This document shows, piece after piece, positions 1 through 12,183 of a DNA stretch of 64,000 nucleotides (the first letter of the stretch is position 1; every line of letters begins with the position of its first letter). The notes beneath the pieces were generated by a model. That model was not told the DNA's origin and did no database searches. It saw nothing but the letters and a program-made list of their open reading frames with translations. Both the position numbers and the translations under genes were made by a program. The stretch covers positions 25,229,340-25,293,339 of the forward strand of contig OZ024794.1 in the NCBI GenBank assembly GCA_964017045.1, written 5' to 3'. Source of the DNA: Omphiscola glabra (taxonomy: Eukaryota > Mollusca > Gastropoda > Lymnaeidae).

Positions 1-1390
1 TGTGTGAAATGTGTCCTTAAAAAGATTCTGTCTTTCATTTCCCCTCCAAAACTGCTCTAAGACTGCACTGCCTTATGAACAAATGGTGATTCTTTGGTGT
101 TTGTCCATTCCATAGAAACAGCCGTGAATTAGATTGCGGACAAACACGTTGTCAGCAATCAAATTTGTTGTACATATGATTGGAGGGGAAAGGCGTGAAA
201 AAAAAAAGTAATTTAAAAAAAAAGAATGCACATTGTAGAGCTGTCCGATTGCTTCAGTTTAGCAGACATGAGAAGATCAAGTGCTGGAGCACCAGGCTTG
301 ATTTGAGTGGGTTTAAATAACTCTATTGAAGTATTAGCCTGATTCCAACTTCGTTACATGACGTCAGACATGGGTAACGACATTGAAGATGTATTCCGGA
401 GAATGAGGAAACAAATTCGTTTTTACTTTTTAAAAATTTTCATCATATAAAAAAATACTGACAAAAGTGTGTGCTGTGGCCTCGGGGAAGAGGGGATGAA
501 GATGGTGGGGAAAAAAGGGGAGGGGGTAATAAGATCAACTAAAGACCTAAAAAAAAGAGTTCAAATTCCACACATCTAACCGGTGTTTTTTTTTTTCAGA
601 AAATTTCTTCGCGGGGTGGGGGGAGGCATTTCAGATTTTCTGGGGCGGGGGCATTTCCAATGGCTAGAGGCGCAGAGAAAGGTTAGCAGATGGGACAGAC
701 TAACGGAGGTGCCAAAATGGGCTCTGATGGTATTTAATGGTTGAAAATAATACGTTTCAGATTTGAGGGTAGGGCATAAAAATGAAACTCGCCCCATAAC
801 GCCAAATACTCTAGCTACTCCCCTTCCTGTGGCAGTTCCCCCCCCTTTTGCCCCCCCCCCCCCAGAGTTGACTGAAAGAAACACTGCATCTAACGACGAG
901 CACTGGTACTCTAATAATGTATATTTGCCCTAGAATTAAGACGCTATGGCAAGTATATTAGGACAACACATGGCTGCTGCTGCCAATGAGTAAATAAAAT
1001 AATCTCTAATTGAAAAAAACGTACTCTAATATTTGATGCAGCGAATGTTACGTACTCTCGATGGGCGGTTTTTTAAAGTGCTTGGCGGGGTTTCCCGAAC
1101 TGTTTAAGCCTATTGACTTTAGTTGCGTACGTATAATTAACTATCGAAGTGATGTTAAATATCTATATTTTTAATTGAAATATTTTTTCTTTCTAAAAAT
1201 AGACCATTTTAAGGCTTAAAGATGTAAATTTTTTAATTTAGAATTAATCCTTAACCAGATCCAGTCCAAAGACCGGTAGTAGTTTTGTCCCCCTCATACT
1301 AAATTAACTTCACATTAGGAGATCAAGTAAATTTAATGATGTTAACTTCATGACAATCAATGGATTTTAGAAAAAAAATTCTTTATTTGC
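1..1390. other. No recognisable gene
   Basis: AT-rich sequence with a 13-base C run near 851-863 and other G-rich patches around 485-530 and 610-650. I see no coding signal, terminal inverted repeat or tandem array here. Confidence 0.5.
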
Positions 1391-2262
1391 TTAGGGGTCG
1401 TCCATAAATTACATCAACAATTTTAAAGCAATTCCCCCCCCCCCTTTTTTGTCAACAACTTTGAAACTTTTAATGACCCCCTCCCCTATTTAATTATGTC
1501 AACATTTTCAAGCCCCCCCCCCCCCCAACCCTTTGAATTATAATATAAGTAAATTTATAAATACATTTTAGTTTGCGCTGATCTATTTTAATGACACAAA
1601 ATTGTAGGAAAACATTTTATTACAACTGTAGCTTGTTAATAAAGAAGTTAAAAAGTTTTTAATCTTAAATTTTATAATGCAGGATCAATTAAACGGTTGT
1701 TAAAGACTAAGACTAAATAATATTGTTTGTGGAAGTAAGCATAGTTTCTGCTGCTACATCTTCACATGGAGTAGCTAGGTGTTGCTCTATCGAAACAATG
1801 GGCATCAGGAATGCCCCCTATCCCTTGAATTTGCCAGTTTTATTTAAATTGCTATGTAGTGTGGCGCCTCCAGTAACAGACAACTTATAGTCATTTGCGA
1901 CAAACAGACAGAATCTACAGATGAAGAGAGGCCAACTTTTGTTTTCTCGTGCACTAACAAAGTGTACTAACATTCTGACCAGCCATCTGCAGTGCACAGA
2001 TAGACACACATTAAATAAATCTTATAATGTTAAAAGTCTAAAGATTATATGACTATTTACACTCATTTACACTTTAAAAAAAAATTTAATACTGTAACAG
2101 CCAATCAATTTTTAGGATTAAAATTTTTTATAGAGAAAACATGATTGATGACGTCAACTAATCTAACTCCCCCTCCCCCTTATCAACAACTGTCGAACAT
2201 TTCCAACCACCACCTCCACCACCCCCCCTATTTTGTAGACATAATTAATGGACGCACCCTTA
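1391..2262. mobile_element. Inverted-repeat DNA transposon, non-autonomous, or two related ends
   Basis: The left end at 1391 (TTAGGGGTCGTCCATAAATT) reappears inverted at the right end, about 2236-2262, where the reverse complement reads TAAGGGTGCGTCCATTAATT. Both ends are followed inward by C-rich patches and by GTCAACA-type words. The outer flanks both read TTA/TAA, which could be part of a TTAA-type target, but I cannot prove a duplication. No transposase frame is visible between the ends. It may be one element of about 870 bp or two solo pieces of one family facing each other. Confidence 0.5.
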
Positions 2263-2771
2263 GGTAGATTTGTGATGGCGCACAGGCACAATGTCAAAGA
2301 CTCGTGACGTCGTCCTAAAGCGTCTGCTCAAAGATGGCATCTTACGTGATTGACCTACATTATGGTTTAATTTTAAAAGTTCATGCTAGTACCAACTTAA
2401 TGTTATTTTATTTAAATCACATATCTTTTTTTTAAAACCCGTTAGAATGGCGACAAAAATAAAATCAAACAAGCCAAGCGTTCAAAGATTATAATCGGAT
2501 TTTAGATTACAGTTGTTTAATCAATAAGTTATTGCGTAAAAATGTTTTGGGTACAAAATAGTATTCGTTCAGTATACACCAATGAAAGAAATAATAGATA
2601 CGTTTATTTTACTGAGCTATTGCTGTCAGGATAATTGAGAGCATTTGAGACAGAGGTGAAAGTCTATTGACTTGGACTGTCTCACCGTGGCCGCCGAGAC
2701 AATGGCGTGGCTGAGAGTGACGTAACAAACTGAGACATGGTCGACGAGATTTTCACGAGAGTTTAGTTTTG
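2263..2771. other. No recognisable gene
   Basis: Spacer between the inverted-repeat element and the 27-bp array. It is AT-rich, apart from a slightly GC-rich part at 2680-2760 that leads into the array. I recognise nothing in it. Confidence 0.5.
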
Positions 2772-5700
2772 TGTGATGGTCCTTGCCATCAAAGGCTTTG
2801 TGGTGGTCCTTGCGATCAAAAGCTTTGTGGTGGTCCTTGCGATTAAAAGCTTTGTGGTGGTCCTTGTGATTAGAAGGTTTGTGGTGTTTCTTGCGATCAA
2901 AAACTTTGTGATGGTCCTTGCGATCAAAAGCTTTGTGGTGGTCCTTGCGATCTAAAGCTATATGATGGTCCTTGCGATCAAAAGCTATATGATGGTCCTT
3001 GCGATCTAAAGCTATATGATGGTCCTTGCGATCTAAAGCTATGTGATGGTCCTTGCGATCTAATGCTATATGATGGTCCTTGCGATCAAAAGCTATATGA
3101 TGGTCCTTGCGATATAATGCTATATGATGGTCCTTGCGATATAATGCTATATGATGGTCCTTGCGATATAATGCTATATGATGGTCCTTGCGATCTAAAG
3201 CTATATGATGGTCCTTGCGATATAATGCTATATGATGGTCCTTGCGATCTAAAGCTATATGATGGTCCTTGCGATCTAAAGCTATATGATGGTCCTTGCG
3301 ATATAATGCTATATGATGGTCCTTGCGATCTAAAGCTATACGATGGTCCTTGCGATCTAAAGCTATATGATGGTCCTTGCGATATAATGCTATATGATGG
3401 TCCTTGCGATATAATGCTATATGATGGTCCTTGCGATCAAAAGCTATATGATGGTCCTTGCGATCTAAAGCTATATGATGGTCCTTGCGATCTAAAGCTA
3501 TATGATGGTCCTTGCGATCTAAAGCTATATGATGGTCCTTGCGATCTAAAGCTATATGATGGTCCTTGCGATCAAAAGCTATATGATGGTCCTTGCGATC
3601 AAAAGCTATACGATGGTCCTTGCGATCTAAAGCTATATGATGGTCCTTGCGATCTAAAGCTATATGATGGTCCTTGCGATCAAAAGCTATATGATGGTCC
3701 TTGCGATCAAAAGCTATATGATGGTCATTGCGATCTAAAGCTATATGATGGTCCTTGCGATCAAAAGCTATATGATGGTCCTTGCGATCTAAAGCTATAT
3801 GATGGTCCTTGCGATCTAAAGCTATATGATGGTCCTTGCGATCTAAAGCTATATGATGGTCCTTGCGATCAAAAGCTATATGATGGTCCTTGCGATCAAA
3901 AGCTATATGATGGTCCTTGCGATCAAAAGCTATATGATGGTCCTTGCGATCAAAAGCTATATGATGGTCCTTGCGATCTAAAGCTATATGATGGTCCTTG
4001 CGATCTAAAGCTATATGATGGTCCTTGCGATCTAAAGCTATATGATGGTCCTTGCGATCAAAAGCTATTTGATGGTCCTTGCGATCTAAAGCTATATGAT
4101 GGTCCTTGCGATCTAAAGCTATATGATGGTCCTTGCGATCAAAAGCTATATGATGGTCCTTGCGATATAATGCTATATGATGGTCCTTGCGATCAAAAGC
4201 TATGTGATGGTCCTTGCGATCAAAAGCTATATGATGGTCCTTGCGATCAAAAGCTATATGATGGTCCTTGCGATCAAAAGCTATATGATGGTCCTTGCGA
4301 TCTAAAGCTATATGATGGTCCTTGCGATATAATGCTATATGATGGTCCTTGCGATCAAAAGCTATGTGATGGTCCTTGCGATATAATGCTATATGATGGT
4401 CCTTGCGATATAATACTATATGATGGTCCTTGCGATCTAAAGCTATATGATGGTCCTTGCGATCTAAAGCTATATGATGGTCCTTGCGATCTAATGCTAT
4501 ATAATGGTCCTTGCGATATAATGCTATATGATGGTCCTTGCGATATAATGCTATATGATGGTCCTTGCAATCTAAAGCTATATGATGGTCCTTGCGATCT
4601 AAAGCTATATGATGGTCCTTGCGATCTAATGCTATATGATGGTCCTTGCGATATAATGCTATATGATGGTCCTTGCGATATAATGCTATATGATGGTCCT
4701 TGCGATATAATGCTATATGATGGTCCTTGCGATCAAAAGCTATATGATGGTCCTTGCGATCAAAAGCTATATGATGGTCCTTGCGATCAAAAGCTATGTG
4801 ATGGTCCTTGCGATATAATGCTATATGATGGTCCTTGCGATCAAAAGCTATATGATGGTCCTTGCGATCAAAAGCTATATGATGGTCCTTGCGATCAAAA
4901 GCTATGTGATGGTCCTTGCGATATAATGCTATATGATGGTCCTTGCGATCAAAAGCTATATGATGGTCCTTGCGATCAAAAGCTATATGATGGTCCTTGC
5001 GATATAATGCTATATGATGGTCCTTGCGATCAAAAGCTATATGATGGTCCTTGCGATCAAAAGCTATATGATGGTCCTTGCGATATAATGCTATATGATG
5101 GTCCTTGCGATCAAAAGCTATATGATGGTCCTTGCGATCAAAAGCTATATGATGGTCCTTGCGATATAATGCTATATGATGGTCCTTGCGATATAATACT
5201 ATATGATGGTCCTTGCGATCTAAAGCTATATGATGGTCCTTGCGATCTAAAGCTATATGATGGTCCTTGCGATCTAATGCTATATGATGGTCCTTGCTAT
5301 ATAATGCTATATGATGGTCGCGATATAATGCTATATGATGGTCCTTTCAATCTAAAGCTATATGATGGTCCTTGCGATCTAAAGCTATATGATGGTCCTT
5401 GCGATCTAATGCTATATGATGGTCCTTGCGATATAATGCTATATGATGGTCCTTGCGATATAATGCTATATGATGGTCCTTGCGATATAATGCTATATGA
5501 TGGTCCTTGCGATATAATGCTATATGATGGTCCTTGCGATATAATGCTATATGATGGTCCTTGCGATATAATGCTATATGATGGTCCTTGCGATATAATG
5601 CTATATGATGGTCCTTGCGGTCTAAAGCTATACGATGGTCCTTGCGATCAAAAGCTATGTGATGGTCCTTGCGATCTAAAGCTATATGATGGTCCTTGCG

Positions 5701-6035
5701 ATATAATGCTATATGATGGTCCTTGCGGTCTAAAGCTATACGATGGTCCTTGCGATCAAAAGCTATATGATGGTCCTTGCGATCAAAAGCTATATGATGG
5801 TCCTTGCCATCAAAGGCTTTGTGGTGGTCCTTGCGATCAAAAGCTTTGTGGTGGTCCTTGCGATTAAAAGCTTTGTGGTGGTCCTTGCGATCAAAAGCTT
5901 TGTGGTGGTCCTTGCATTCAAAAGCTATATGATGATCCTTGCGATCAAAAGCTATATGACAGTCCTTGCGATCAATAGCTATATGACAGTCCTAGCGATC
6001 AAAAGCTATATGACAGTCCTTGCGATCGAACGCTA
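2772..6035. repeat. Giant 27-bp minisatellite, about 121 units
   Basis: The unit contains GATGGTCCTTGCGAT followed by one of three variant endings (CTAAAG, ATAATG or CAAAAG) and then CTATAT. The period is exactly 27 bp. At both ends the units carry CTTTGTGGTGG in place of CTATATGATGG, so the array has distinct edge variants. One 3-bp deletion lies near 5316. Because 27 is a multiple of three, a frame reading LYDGPCD plus two variable residues stays open for 934 codons (3063-5867), and a shadow frame opens on the other strand. The frame has no leader, no signal peptide and no non-repeat domain, and it ends inside the edge units, so I treat it as a by-product of the repeat. Confidence 0.95.
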
Positions 6036-6925
6036 CAGATTGTGAGAGAGTTGGGGGGGGGGTAAATGGTGAAAAAGGGGAGCAGGTGTAAAGAGCGAGC
6101 TGAGAGAGAGAGAGAGAGAGACATAGTGAGAGGGTGAGTGAGAGAGAGAGAGAGAAAGACAAAGAAAGATACAAAGAAGTACTGATGAAAACTTGCGCAA
6201 CATTACTCCTTGATAACCTCGAGATCGAGCTGTTCCGAAAATGCTTCCTTTGGAACACTAACCCACAATACAAAGTTTCAGTCCCGTGCCCTCAAGCCAA
6301 GAGGTTCACCGCTTGACCTGGTCCAGTCGTGGTCAGCAATAGATCAATTCCTGATTCCACGCGTAGGTGCGCTTTCGCTTACCCTTGCTTTATTTGCAAT
6401 ATCGCTAGACGCCGGCCAGTGTCCTGGGAGGGCGGGAGGGTATTGGGGGAAATGACGTAAAGTGGCCCATTTCCTTGTGTAACAAAACCAATAAATGTTG
6501 CCTTTATTTATGTTTATACGGCTTTATTTCTGTAACAACTTTCCATCTGATAGGTTTTTTTTGGTACATGTAGGTCCAGTGCATAGAGTTGGTTACGCTG
6601 CGCAGACGGCGGTGATCGAGGAATAAAAAAGCCCGCATTTCTATTATTGATAAGCATTTATTTAGCAGGGGGGCAAGTTATCCTGGTAAACAAAATATGG
6701 GTTATCTTGGGAAATGACAGAAATAGGTAGCAGTAGAGAATGCATTGTATATTATTATTCTTATTAGAGATATTTATGAATTAGTTTTAAAAAAATTTGC
6801 CAATGAAAAAAAAATAATAAGTTTCTTATGTTAAAATAACAGTTCTTACGATAGCGAACGCATCATCCAGAGGTAGATGACAAATCTTTAAGTCAGAGCT
6901 CCGCAACCGTTGCAACCGGGCACAC
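6036..6925. other. No gene; short GA-rich tract
   Basis: A GA microsatellite occupies about 6100-6160, right after the 27-bp array. The rest is ordinary AT-rich sequence. At 6895-6925 the words CAGAGCTCCGCAACC and CGGGCACACAGG resemble the outer part of a hAT-type element and lead directly into the next array. Confidence 0.45.
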
Positions 6926-7183
6926 AGGTGTGCCGCGAGATGATGATGCCAGGTGTGCCGCGACATGATGCCAGGTGTGCCGCGAGATGATGCCAGGTGT
7001 GCCGCGAGATGATGCCAGGTGTGCCGCGACATGATGCCAGGTGTGCCGCGACATGATGCCAGGTGTGCCGCGAGATGATGCCAGGTGTGCCGCGAGATGA
7101 TGCAAGGTGTTGCGTGGAGATGATTTCAGCTATCCCCCGAGATGATGTCCCGTGTGCCGCGAGATGATGCCCCGTGTGCCGCG
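6926..7183. repeat. 22-bp minisatellite, about 11 units
   Basis: The unit is built on AGGTGTGCCGCGAGATGATG. Units at the right end (7105-7183) are degenerate. A lone further copy of GGTGTGCCGCGAG lies at 7434, outside the array, which suggests that the unit comes from a dispersed element. Confidence 0.9.
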
Positions 7184-8731
7184 CAAAATACCTCTAGGAG
7201 ATAGAAAAGGGACAAAGTATATACAGGTACATAAATAAACCATATAGCCAAAAGTGGACATTGTTGACACGCTGTCAAACTCTGTTATGACAGAAATGTT
7301 TCCAGTGCGGACAGTTAATCTGGGGCTATGCACACTAATATTAAAACGTTTAGCACCACACATCATAATGTATGCTCACTTAATTATGTTATTTGGTCTT
7401 TTTTTCCATGTTTTTTGTTGACCTGCGATCTTAGGTGTGCCGCGAGTGAAAATAAAAATGCAGAGCAGTGATCTAACTGGTCCATAATTACTTGGAGCCG
7501 GACTTATGAGTTTGACCCAATCAAATGAAATATAGGTCACATTATCACGGTAATAGCCCTTAAGCCTAATTCTTTGAAGACCTATAATGTACATATTTAA
7601 AGACTTCTATGTAATGCTTTGACATGTGTGTGCGCGTGTGTGAGTGTGCGTGGGGCGGGGGGGGGGGGTGTTTGTCCCTTTTATAGCGTAATCAGTATTG
7701 TGTTTACCTCCCATAAAATCACACAAAAAATTTCGTGACTTTGACCAAAAAAGGCGTTGATGATCACAAGAGGGTAAAATGCGTTTATAGTTATTATATA
7801 CAAGTATTTACGCTTAACATCATATTGTGGGATTCATTAATGGAGACGGATCCACTTTTATGTTTCTTATACATATATAGAGAGAGATCTAAAACATGTC
7901 ACCCCCACACCCCCAATTGACACATCCTAGATCCGCCCATGATATTTTATAAAATAAGTATTCATAAACTTAAGAGGGTAGAAAATTAGAAGAGAAAAAG
8001 AATGTATTCTATGTTCATGAAAAGAATTTGAACTTGTATCTATATTTGATACATTAACAAAATTCGCCGTTTCAAAGCTAAACTTATTTGTGAAACAATT
8101 CGATTCCACTGCTTCCGCCACATTTCCAGACAGAAAAACAAATTATTACAAGGAAGAAGACAAAATCGTGCGTAAATATTCCTTCAAAGACAACAACAAA
8201 AAACCTCTGTGCAGATAATTTTAACATTCTTCCTTTGCTTCAAAACAGGATCAAAGAATAGTTTACTTCGGATATAAATGGCCCAATCACATTATGTTTA
8301 TATTTGAGTGTAAAGTGCATTGGCCCACCCACTCTCCACCACCCCCAGCTCCACGCGCGTGAATGTTCAACAAAAAAATAAAATTCTTAAAGATATCTCA
8401 AAGGACGACCAAATTAGTAGTTGCCATCTTATCACGTCAGCCATGGAGATCACATTTATTGATTGCACCTCTAGATCGCCCGCGGCGAAAGATGTCGACA
8501 GACGCCGCGACTTGTAATTTTCCAACTAAATTTTGTATTGGGCATATGTCTTTAAAGGGGCCGATGAAACAAGTCTGGAAAATATGTCTAAATCATATGT
8601 TACGACAGTTGACCGTTGGTTTAATTAGTACAGTTTGTAATCACACTTGTCAGGGTGACAATTTGAATTTCAAACGTTTTTTTTTTTAATGATGGCGTGC
8701 CATGTGCCAACTAATGGATGATCTCATTGAT
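7184..8731. other. No recognisable gene
   Basis: AT-rich spacer with a GT-rich patch and a G run at about 7625-7670. I see no supported exon, transposon end or array. Confidence 0.45.
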
Positions 8732-9010
8732 GGCCCCCAAATGATATATGAATCATATGTTCCCAGTGTGCCGCAAAGATATATGAATTATATGTTCCCA
8801 GTGTGCCGCAAAGATTATATCTTCCAATGTGCCGCAAAGATATATGAATCATATGTTCCTAGTTCGCCCCCAAAAGATATATGAATTATATGTTCCCAAT
8901 GTGCCGCAAGGATATACGAATCATATGTTCCCAGGTCGCCCCCAATAGATATATTAACCATATGTTCACAGTTTGCCACAAGGCTTTATGAATTATATGC
9001 GTCATATATG
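8732..9010. repeat. About 35-bp minisatellite, 8 irregular units
   Basis: Units carry GATATATGAATCATATGTTC followed by CCAGTGTGCCGCAAA, with several shorter units. They contain the palindrome CATATG. The GTGTGCCGC word is shared with the 22-bp array at 6926. Confidence 0.85.
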
Positions 9011-9129
9011 TCCACAATATAAATGAACGAAAAGATTCTTACAATTTATTTTAGAAACGTGACAATGAAAAATTCAGTCTTTTGAAGTGAGGGTAAAAAA
9101 TTATTTTTTTTAAATTTGTAATACGCACA

Positions 9130-9435
9130 ATGGCAAACCACGTGGCAACCCAGCGTTCTAAAATGGGGACTGGCCAACCAACTGGCAACCCAGAGTTATA
9201 AAGTGGGGACTGGCCAACCAACTGGCAATCCAGAGTTCTAAAGTGGGGACTGGCCAACCACGTGGCAACTCAGAGTTCTTAAACGGGGACTGGCCAACCA
9301 ACTGGCAACCCAGAGTTCTAAAACGGGGGCTAGCCAACCAACTGGCAACCCAGAGTTCTAAAACGGGAACTGGCCAACCAACTGACAACCCAGAGTTCTA
9401 AAACGGGAACTGGCCAATCCCTTGAAAAACTAGAT
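9130..9435. repeat. 40-bp minisatellite, about 7.6 units
   Basis: The unit contains CTGGCCAACCAACTGGCAAC followed by CCAGAGTTCTAAAACGGGGA. The last unit is decayed. Confidence 0.92.
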
Positions 9436-9752
9436 TTCTTATACCGGTACTCTTATTAGCCAACTTGTTCATTGTCAAACAACCACCTCAAACATCATAC
9501 GACACGATATGCGTAGCCACTTCAAGGTTAAATGTACCATTTTCACGGGTTGTGGAGCCAAGCTAGGGGATGGAGCTTGGAGCACGATCTTTTTCCTGGA
9601 GCTGGAGCGGATTAGTGGAGCTGAAAAGATTTCCTACTGCTACGCGCTCCGCAAGTTTGGAAATTTAAAAAAATATATTTTTTTTTTCAAATTACATTAC
9701 TATAATGTGTATATTTTAACTTTTTAAAGATAGTTTATTAAAAAAATGATTA
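9436..9752. other. Spacer with a GGAGC-rich patch
   Basis: At about 9550-9660 the sequence repeats GGAGC/GCTCC words (TGGAGCTGGAGCGGATTAG, then GCGCTCCGC). This resembles the subterminal part of a small DNA transposon, but I found no clean inverted ends. Confidence 0.3.
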
Positions 9753-10093
9753 CTCCACTCTTCTACCAGCCGGTTTGCCCCACTTTTCTACCAGCAGGTT
9801 TGCCCCACTCTTCTACCAGCCGGTTTGCCCCACTCTTCTACCAGCCGGTTTGCCCCACACTTCTACCAGCCGGTTTGCCCCACACTTCTACCAGCCGGTT
9901 GGCAACACTTTTCTACCAGCCGGTTTGCCCCACTCTTCTACCAGCCGGTTTGCCCCACTCTTCTACCAGCCGGTTTGCCCCACTCTTCTACCAGTCAGTT
10001 TGCCCCACTCTTCTACCAGCCAGTTCGCCCCACTCTTCTACCAGCCAGTTTGCCCCACTCTTCTACCAGCTATGTTGACCACCTTCTACCAGT
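9753..10093. repeat. 25-bp minisatellite, about 13 units
   Basis: The unit contains TTCTACCAGCCGGTTTGCCC followed by CACTC. Point variants (CAGTTT, TCAGTT, GGCAACACT) are scattered, mostly toward the right end. With a 25-bp period all three forward frames stay open; these are not genes. Confidence 0.95.
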
Positions 10094-10282
10094 CATTTTG
10101 CTGGTACATACATTTCGAATGCCTAGTGAATGAGATGTTTAAGTTACAATAATAAACACAACCCTGTTATCATGGATCTCTCCTGTCAACAACCTCTCTC
10201 TCTTTCCCTCCCACCCCCGATTTTGCCCAGATAAAAATTAAGCTTTGATTCTTTGAAGCCATCATATTTGAAGTCATTGCAG

Positions 10283-10597
10283 GAAATTAGTAAAACACAG
10301 TAAGGTTAAACCTGATCAAAGGAACGGAACAAAACAACGAACTTACTCTCTGTCACTTATCTTTTGCTGCCCTCTTGGATACTATTTCTGAGCTAAGTGC
10401 TATATTATATATTTTTTGATACATTTTTTAATTTTATTCGTGTTTCTGTTTGTTCGCTGATGAAGGCTTCCTGCCGACACGTTCGTTGTTTTGTTGCGTT
10501 CCTTTCATCAGGTTTAACCTTACTGTTTTTTACTAATTTCCTTTTGTGCTAACCTGATTGCAGTCTCCCCCATTATTACCTTTTTTTTTTTTTTTTT
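10283..10597. mobile_element. Fold-back element with hammerhead-like core
   Basis: Two arms of about 60 bp (10281-10341 and 10481-10541) are near-perfect inverted copies; both contain GGTTAAACCTGAT or its reverse complement, and the AACAAAACAACGAAC word. The element is flanked by TTGAAGTCATTGCAG (10268-10282) and TTGAAGCCATTGCAG (10598-10612), a likely 15-bp target duplication with one mismatch. A T run of about 20 precedes the right flank. Next to the right arm lies CTGATGAAGGCTTCCTGCC followed by GACACGTT, close to the CTGATGA...GAAAC core of hammerhead ribozymes carried by Penelope-like elements, although GAAA has decayed to GACA. The assignment is tentative. Confidence 0.45.
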
Positions 10598-10612
10598 TTG
10601 AAGCCATTGCAG

Positions 10613-11570
10613 CGGTTTAGCTCAACGTTAATGTAAATAATTGAATGCATATGGTGAAAAAAAGAGAATCATTGTTTCTAAGTTGGTCATTAAGGACAAG
10701 TTACTAATGAATCGGTAATGGTAACACCCAGGAACTTTTATGTCTCTACTTGCTTTGTGTTGTCATCATTTATTGTAATATCTGCAATTAGGGGATTCCC
10801 CTCTTCGGAAGTCGACATGAATTTATCTCGGTTTTTTTTTGGTTTTTTTTTAAAAGAAATTGAACTGAAGAAAATTCTCTTCGCACTAACTGATAAAACT
10901 TGTAACTAATGCTGGTTTAAGCTTTTCTTCTCGGATATTCATAGTTAATTCACGAACCTAACACTAATAACATGACTGGCAGGACCCCGAACAACGAATT
11001 TAACAAGTACAAGGCCTGTGGGGGGAGGGTGGCTTCCACCCCTCGGGGGGGGGGGGGTGTTTGGCTTCAACTACTCCGGGGGGAGGGGGGTGGCAATAGA
11101 CCTCCCTGCCACTGTCTTCAATTAAATAGCTACATTAGAATACTAAGACTAAAACTCGCAGTGTATGCCAAATAAATAGAAGTCCTCTAAAACTTAGGAC
11201 TGTGCAAACAAGAGTTGGTCTCAGAAGGTCACAGGCTGTCAGCCATGAATGGGCGTGTCTCTGACCTTGGCATGGACAGTCACATTGACCTTCCCTGGTT
11301 TTTCAGCCTTGCATCGTCACTTCCTAGAGCTGTTCATGTCGCTGAGCACCGGGCGCCCCGCCGACCTCTGCGATGTCCATGAAACTGGGTCAGTAGCTCC
11401 CGAGGCATGAATTATGACTGCTGATTGGCCGCCACCAAGATTACACTCTGTTTCCCCGATTGATTCACTGAGTGAAAGGTCGGGTAGTTCGTGATACGAT
11501 GAAATGTGGGATGTTTTTAGACGCCATGTAAGCGTAAGCAGATAAAATAACCTTAAATTTGAGGAGAAAT
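10613..11570. other. No recognisable gene
   Basis: Mixed sequence with G runs at 11020-11095 (GGGGGGAGGG words). Around 11300-11440 the base composition is more GC-rich and a weak acceptor-like site precedes a 34-codon open stretch, which I do not call. Confidence 0.4.
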
Positions 11571-11733
11571 CAACATAATATAACGGTATATAACATAATG
11601 TAACGGTATATAACATAATGTAACGGTATATAACATAATTTAACGGTATATAACATAATGTAACGGTATATAACATAATGTAACGGTTTATAACATAATG
11701 TAACGGTATATAACATAATGTAGCGGTATATAA
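11571..11733. repeat. 20-bp minisatellite, about 8 units
   Basis: The unit is TAACGGTATATAACATAATG, nearly perfect throughout. Confidence 0.93.
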
Positions 11734-11874
11734 AAAATTAAGTATTAGAGCTTTTTTTATAATTGCTAAATCCTGTAGCAAAATTAGCGAGTAAATAATT
11801 TTTGGTTATTATTTACATTCCTTACGATACACCGAAACACATTTCTGGTCATAACCCTTAGTTAGCTGTTAATA

Positions 11875-12130
11875 AGTTATGTCGCGTTAATTTATATAAT
11901 ATTACAAATCATAACATTTAAATTTTATAACCATGCTTAAATTTCCTCTCTTGAAGGCACAATAAAGCCTTCTTTATTACTTATTTTCTCCTCGACGTAT
12001 TTATATTTCAATCAAGATGTCAAAAATATTGAGCTCCCTTCGCGTTCTGTTATCATATTCTTGTACATGAGCTTCAGATCCCGGCTCGAGCGTAGAAAAA
12101 GCTGAACTCCAATGGGGAGGGGGGGCCCTG
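11875..12130 (+). repeat. Diverged dispersed repeat, copy A
   Basis: About 250 bp with a second copy in the same orientation at 13615-13870. Shared blocks are TTGTACATGA(G/T)CTTCAGA, TGTCA(A/G)AAATATT, and ATTTCAAT(C/T). The two copies bracket the 21-bp array and its spacer. No transposon ends were identified. Confidence 0.5.
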
Positions 12131-12183
12131 AAAATGGCGCCCCTATTTTCATAAACAAATGATATACGAGCAACGCCGTGTCC

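Noticed and set aside
3063..5867. 934-codon repeat protein gene
   Set aside because: The frame is open only because the unit is 27 bp with no stop in that frame. There is no unique sequence, leader or splice structure, and it begins and ends inside the array.
11307..11424. Small terminal exon on the + strand
   Set aside because: An acceptor-like TTTTTCAG precedes a 34-codon open stretch, but no upstream partner, no family resemblance and a shadow frame on the other strand leave it unsupported.
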